15,946 nucleotides of DNA, taken from positions 1 to 15,946 of the forward strand of contig VBGS01000069.1 of NCBI GenBank assembly GCA_005889445.1. Reading direction: 5' to 3'. Below are positions 13,317 through 15,946 of this stretch, in pieces. The translations under genes were made by a program, and so were the position numbers. The notes beneath the pieces were generated by a model that saw nothing but the letters and a program-made list of their open reading frames with translations, had not been told where the DNA came from and made no database searches. Position 1 is the stretch's first letter. The number at the start of each line of letters is the position of its first letter. The stretch is from Chloroflexota bacterium (GTDB taxonomy: Bacteria > Chloroflexota > Limnocylindria > P2-11E).

Positions 13317-14912
13317 GTGCCCGAGCGCGCGGCCATCTACCGCCGCTACCGTCCCCAAACCTTCTCCGCGATCGTCGGTCAAGAGCACGTCACCAGGACG
13401 CTCCGGAACGCGATCGCGAACGGACAGGTCGCCCATGCCTACCTGCTGTCGGGCGTTCGCGGGACCGGGAAGACCTCGATCGCCCGCCTCATCGCGAAGG
13501 CGGTGAACTGCCCGAACGCCAAGGATGGCGAGCCCTGCGACCGGTGCGAGAGCTGCATCGCCATCCGGGAGGGCCGTTTTCTCGACCTCATCGAGATCGA
13601 CGCTGCGTCCAACCGCGGCATCGACGAGATGCGGGACCTTCGGGACAAGGTGCGCTTCGCTCCCTCGATGGGGCAGTACAAGGTCTATGTCATCGATGAA
13701 GCCCACCAGCTGACGACCGAGGCGTTCAACGCCCTTCTGAAGACGCTCGAGGAGCCGCCGCCGCACGCCATCTTCGTCCTCGCGACCACCGAGTCGGGCA
13801 AGATCCCCGCGACGATCGTCTCGCGGACACAGCGCTTCGATCTCCGGCGCATCCCGCACAAGGGCGTCGTCGCGCAGCTGGCCCGGATCCTCGAGCAGGA
13901 GAAGGTCTCCGGCGAGTCCACCGCGCTCGAGGCGATCGCGAGGCACGCACAGGGATCGCTGCGCGACGCCGAGAGCATGCTCGACATGGTCATCGCCTTC
14001 GCGGACGGTCCGATCACGCTGAGCGAGGTCAACGAGCTTCTCGGCGCATCCGACTGGGAGGAGACCGCGGCGCTCTTCGACGCGCTCGCGGCGGCGGACG
14101 GCGCGGCGGGCATCACCCTCGTCGGCCGCCTCGTCGACGACGGCCGGGACCTGCGGCTCTTCGTGCGCCGCGCGATCGATCACGCGCGTGCCCTGGTGCT
14201 CACCGTCGCGACCGGGCGCGCGCCCGAGACCGCGAGCGAGCAGGTCGCGGCGAAGCTGCGCGCGCAGGCGAAGGCGCTGTCGCTCGAGCAGCTGGCCCGG
14301 ATCGCGAAGCGGCTGGTGGAGACCGAGCAGAACCTGCGCACCAGCGAGGGCACCCCTCTGCCGCTCGAGCTCGCGATCCTCGATCTCGTCACCCCGCGGG
14401 AGAAGGCGGCGCCGCCGCCCGAGCCCATCCGTCGTGAGCCGTCTACGCCGCAATCGCGCCCACACGGCATGGTGACGCGCGCGGAGCCGGCGCAGCGTGA
14501 GGTGCCGCGCGGCGCTGTGGTCGCGATCGCCGAGCGTCGGAGCTCGCCGGTCGTCGCATCGCCCGGCGCGCGATCTCCGGTCGTCGCGCTCGAGACGGTG
14601 AAGAAGGCCTGGGGCGACCTGGTCGAGCGGGCCAAGGAGCGCAGCATCGGGAAGGCCGCCCAGCTCGCGAAGGCCGATCCGATCGCGATCGATGGGACGA
14701 CGATCGTCATCGCCTTCGGGGACGAGTTCGCCCGGGCGCTGTGGCAGGACAAGCGCCGCGCCGAGCTCGAGCAGGATCTCTCCGACATCCTCAGCGCGGT
14801 CGTTCGGGTGAAATGTGTTCGCCAGCAGGTCGCACCGACGACCGACGACCCGATGCTCCGTGCGTTCGTCGACACCCTCGGTCGCCCGGACCGCATCATG
14901 GAGATCGAGTGA
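13317..14912 (+). CDS. dnaX: DNA polymerase III subunit gamma/tau
   Basis: 531 residues from the GTG at 13317, the only plausible start: the family N terminus AIYRRYRPQTFSAIVGQEHV begins six residues in, and the upstream open frame is SRP RNA. Walker A is GVRGTGKT (residues 46-53). The zinc module is Cys65, Cys74, Cys77, Cys80. Walker B/DEAH is at 127-130, and the sensor-like SRTQRFDLRRI follows. The C terminus has a Pro/Arg-rich linker (about 375-430) and a tau-like tail. It is the clamp-loader ATPase of the replisome. No proper Shine-Dalgarno exists: GGAAG from the SRP motif touches the start codon, and AGG at 13306-13308 is the best-spaced match. The stop overlaps the ybaB start (TGATG). 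Confidence 0.93.
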   Translation: MPERAAIYRRYRPQTFSAIVGQEHVTRTLRNAIANGQVAHAYLLSGVRGTGKTSIARLIAKAVNCPNAKDGEPCDRCESCIAIREGRFLDLIEIDAASNRGIDEMRDLRDKVRFAPSMGQYKVYVIDEAHQLTTEAFNALLKTLEEPPPHAIFVLATTESGKIPATIVSRTQRFDLRRIPHKGVVAQLARILEQEKVSGESTALEAIARHAQGSLRDAESMLDMVIAFADGPITLSEVNELLGASDWEETAALFDALAAADGAAGITLVGRLVDDGRDLRLFVRRAIDHARALVLTVATGRAPETASEQVAAKLRAQAKALSLEQLARIAKRLVETEQNLRTSEGTPLPLELAILDLVTPREKAAPPPEPIRREPSTPQSRPHGMVTRAEPAQREVPRGAVVAIAERRSSPVVASPGARSPVVALETVKKAWGDLVERAKERSIGKAAQLAKADPIAIDGTTIVIAFGDEFARALWQDKRRAELEQDLSDILSAVVRVKCVRQQVAPTTDDPMLRAFVDTLGRPDRIMEIE

Positions 14913-15220
14913 TGCGGAACATGGGGGACATCCAGAAGCTCGCGCAGAAGATGCAGGCCGACATGGCCAAAGCGCAGGAGGACCTCGCCGCGATGACCGT
15001 CGAAGGCAGCGCGGGCGGGGGCGCGGTCGTCGTCGTGATGACCGGCACGCAGGAGTGCAAGGCGGTCCACATAAAGAAGGACGCGGTCGACCCGGAGGAC
15101 GTGGAGACGCTCGAGGACCTGGTGCGCGCCGCGACGACCGACGCGCTCACGAAATCGAAGCAGCTTGCTGCGGACAAGCTCGGCGGTCTCACGGGCGGGC
15201 TGAAGCTCCCGGGTCTTTAG
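14912..15220 (+). CDS. ybaB: YbaB/EbfC family nucleoid-associated protein
   Basis: 102 residues, the family norm. Opens MRNMGDIQKLAQKMQADMAKAQEDLA, the N-terminal coiled-coil helix, followed by the short sheet region GGGAVVVVMTGTQECKAVHI and the helix DVETLEDLVRAATTDALTKSKQ. It binds DNA as a dimer and is almost always between dnaX and recR, as here. The ATG overlaps the dnaX TGA; its TAG overlaps the GTG of recR. Confidence 0.93.
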   Translation: MRNMGDIQKLAQKMQADMAKAQEDLAAMTVEGSAGGGAVVVVMTGTQECKAVHIKKDAVDPEDVETLEDLVRAATTDALTKSKQLAADKLGGLTGGLKLPGL

Positions 15221-15822
15221 TGCCGGCCGCGCTCGCGCGACCGCTCGCGCGCCTGATCGACGAGCTCTCCAAGCTGCCCGGTGTCGGACCCAAGACCGCG
15301 CAGCGCCTCGCGTACCACATCCTTCGCGCGTCGCATGGTGACGCGGAGGCGCTCGCCGCCGCTGTGCGCTCGGTCAAGACAGACCTTCGCTACTGCTCCA
15401 CCTGTTTCAACATCGCCGAGTCAGACCCATGCGCGATCTGCGCCTCCGACGAGCGCGATAAGCGGATCGTCTGCGTCGTCGAGGAGCCGCTGGACGTCCT
15501 GGCGATCGAGCGCACGGGCCAGTTCCGTGGGATGTATCACGTGCTACACGGCGCCATCTCGCCCGTGAACGGCGTTCGGCCCGATGACCTCAAGATCCCA
15601 CAGCTTGTGGACCGCCTCCGGCGAGGCTCCATCGAGGAGCTCATCCTCGCGACGAACCCGAACCTCGAGGGTGACGCGACCGCGATGTACATCGGCCAGC
15701 TCATCTCGGGAAACGGCGTGAGGGTGACGCGCCTCGCCCGCGGTCTGCCCATGGGCGGCGACCTCGAGTGGGCCGACGAGGTCACCGTGAGCCGTGCGTT
15801 GGAAGGTCGGCGAGGGCTCTAG
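15220..15822 (+). CDS. recR: Recombination protein RecR
   Basis: 200 residues, full length. A helix-hairpin-helix LPGVGPKTAQRLAYHIL (19-35), a four-Cys zinc motif (Cys59, Cys62, Cys71, Cys74) and a Toprim domain starting RIVCVVEEPLDVLAIERTG are in the usual order, followed by YHVLHGAISP and the C-terminal TRLARGLPMGGDLEWADEVT. RecR acts with RecF/RecO in gap repair and RecA loading. The GTG start overlaps the ybaB stop (TAGTG), so dnaX, ybaB and recR are one transcriptional unit. Confidence 0.95.
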   Translation: MPAALARPLARLIDELSKLPGVGPKTAQRLAYHILRASHGDAEALAAAVRSVKTDLRYCSTCFNIAESDPCAICASDERDKRIVCVVEEPLDVLAIERTGQFRGMYHVLHGAISPVNGVRPDDLKIPQLVDRLRRGSIEELILATNPNLEGDATAMYIGQLISGNGVRVTRLARGLPMGGDLEWADEVTVSRALEGRRGL

Positions 15823-15848
15823 CGCCCTGGCGTCGACGCCTCCCAGCG

Positions 15849-15878
15849 TTGACTGGCTTACCCCTGACTTGGTACGAT
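15849..15878 (+). promoter_or_regulatory. Sigma70-type promoter, probably of a downstream rRNA operon
   Basis: TTGACT (15849-15854), an 18-bp spacer, and TACGAT (15873-15878) form the best promoter match in the window. It points out of the right edge, 26 bp after recR. The transcript would start near 15885. No open reading frame of note begins before the window end. Confidence 0.7.
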
Positions 15879-15929
15879 AAGCGTCCGCATCACGCCCGTG
15901 GCCATTTCCGCATGGGAGGCAAAGGGCAC

Positions 15930-15940
15930 GATCTTTAACA
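15930..15940 (+). promoter_or_regulatory. boxA-like antitermination element in a probable rRNA leader
   Basis: GATCTTTAACA shares CTTTAACA exactly with the boxA core (TGCTCTTTAACA) that NusB/NusE bind in rRNA leaders. It lies about 45-55 nt after the predicted transcription start, where a leader boxA belongs. The 16S gene itself is outside the window. Confidence 0.6.
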
Positions 15941-15946
15941 GCTGAA

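Noticed and set aside
1..15946. CRISPR arrays, transposases, integrases or phage genes
   Set aside because: No repeated spacers, no transposase or integrase motifs, no terminal inverted repeats and no att-like duplication next to the two tRNA genes were seen.

Overview
The window is GC-rich bacterial chromosome, roughly two-thirds G+C, tightly packed, with many stop/start overlaps of the ATGA, GTGA and TAGTG type. I see no phage, insertion-sequence, CRISPR or plasmid signature. The gene style, the long Alu-domain type of SRP RNA and the dnaX-ybaB-recR block suggest an uncultured Chloroflexota, perhaps Limnocylindria/Dormibacteria-like. That placement is an inference from protein style and was not tested by phylogeny.

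Layout. Positions 1-1787 (+): the 3' end of an APH-family phosphotransferase, then a variant Fpg/MutM glycosylase and a Mug-type uracil/thymine mismatch glycosylase, a small base-excision-repair pair. Positions 1819-4588 (+): three overlapping or abutting acyl-CoA genes resembling paaF, paaG and paaJ (hydratase, ring-epoxide isomerase-like crotonase, thiolase), i.e. lower phenylacetate or beta-oxidation type chemistry. Positions 4655-9040 (+): a complete five-gene branched-chain-amino-acid-type ABC transporter (livK, H, M, G, F) that may feed the upstream catabolic genes. livH is broken by a frameshifting internal deletion. Positions 9037-9558 (+): tadA. Positions 9568-11766 (-): an MFS permease and a tagatose-1,6-bisphosphate aldolase in one operon. 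Positions 11795-12748 (+): tRNA-Ser(CGA), a strong hairpin, tRNA-Ser(GGA), then a type II haloacid dehalogenase starting 6 nt after the tRNA. Positions 12806-13051 (-): a small Cys/His protein sharing a terminator with the dehalogenase. Positions 13154-15822 (+): SRP RNA, dnaX, ybaB, recR. Positions 15849-15940 (+): a promoter and a boxA-like element, which suggest the window ends in the leader of a ribosomal RNA operon.

The most unusual thing is a recurring pattern, not a new gene cassette. At four places a well-known gene or RNA lacks an internal or terminal block of about 60-110 bp with clean flanks. The SRP RNA stops just after its apical tetraloop, exactly where dnaX starts. livH lacks about 22 codons and loses frame. 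livK appears to lack about 24 codons in frame. The MFS permease appears to lack its seventh membrane helix. Either the assembly has systematic short deletions, or the lineage has real small deletions, with a split SRP RNA as the most radical reading. Raw reads would settle this. I found no convincing undescribed multi-gene system.
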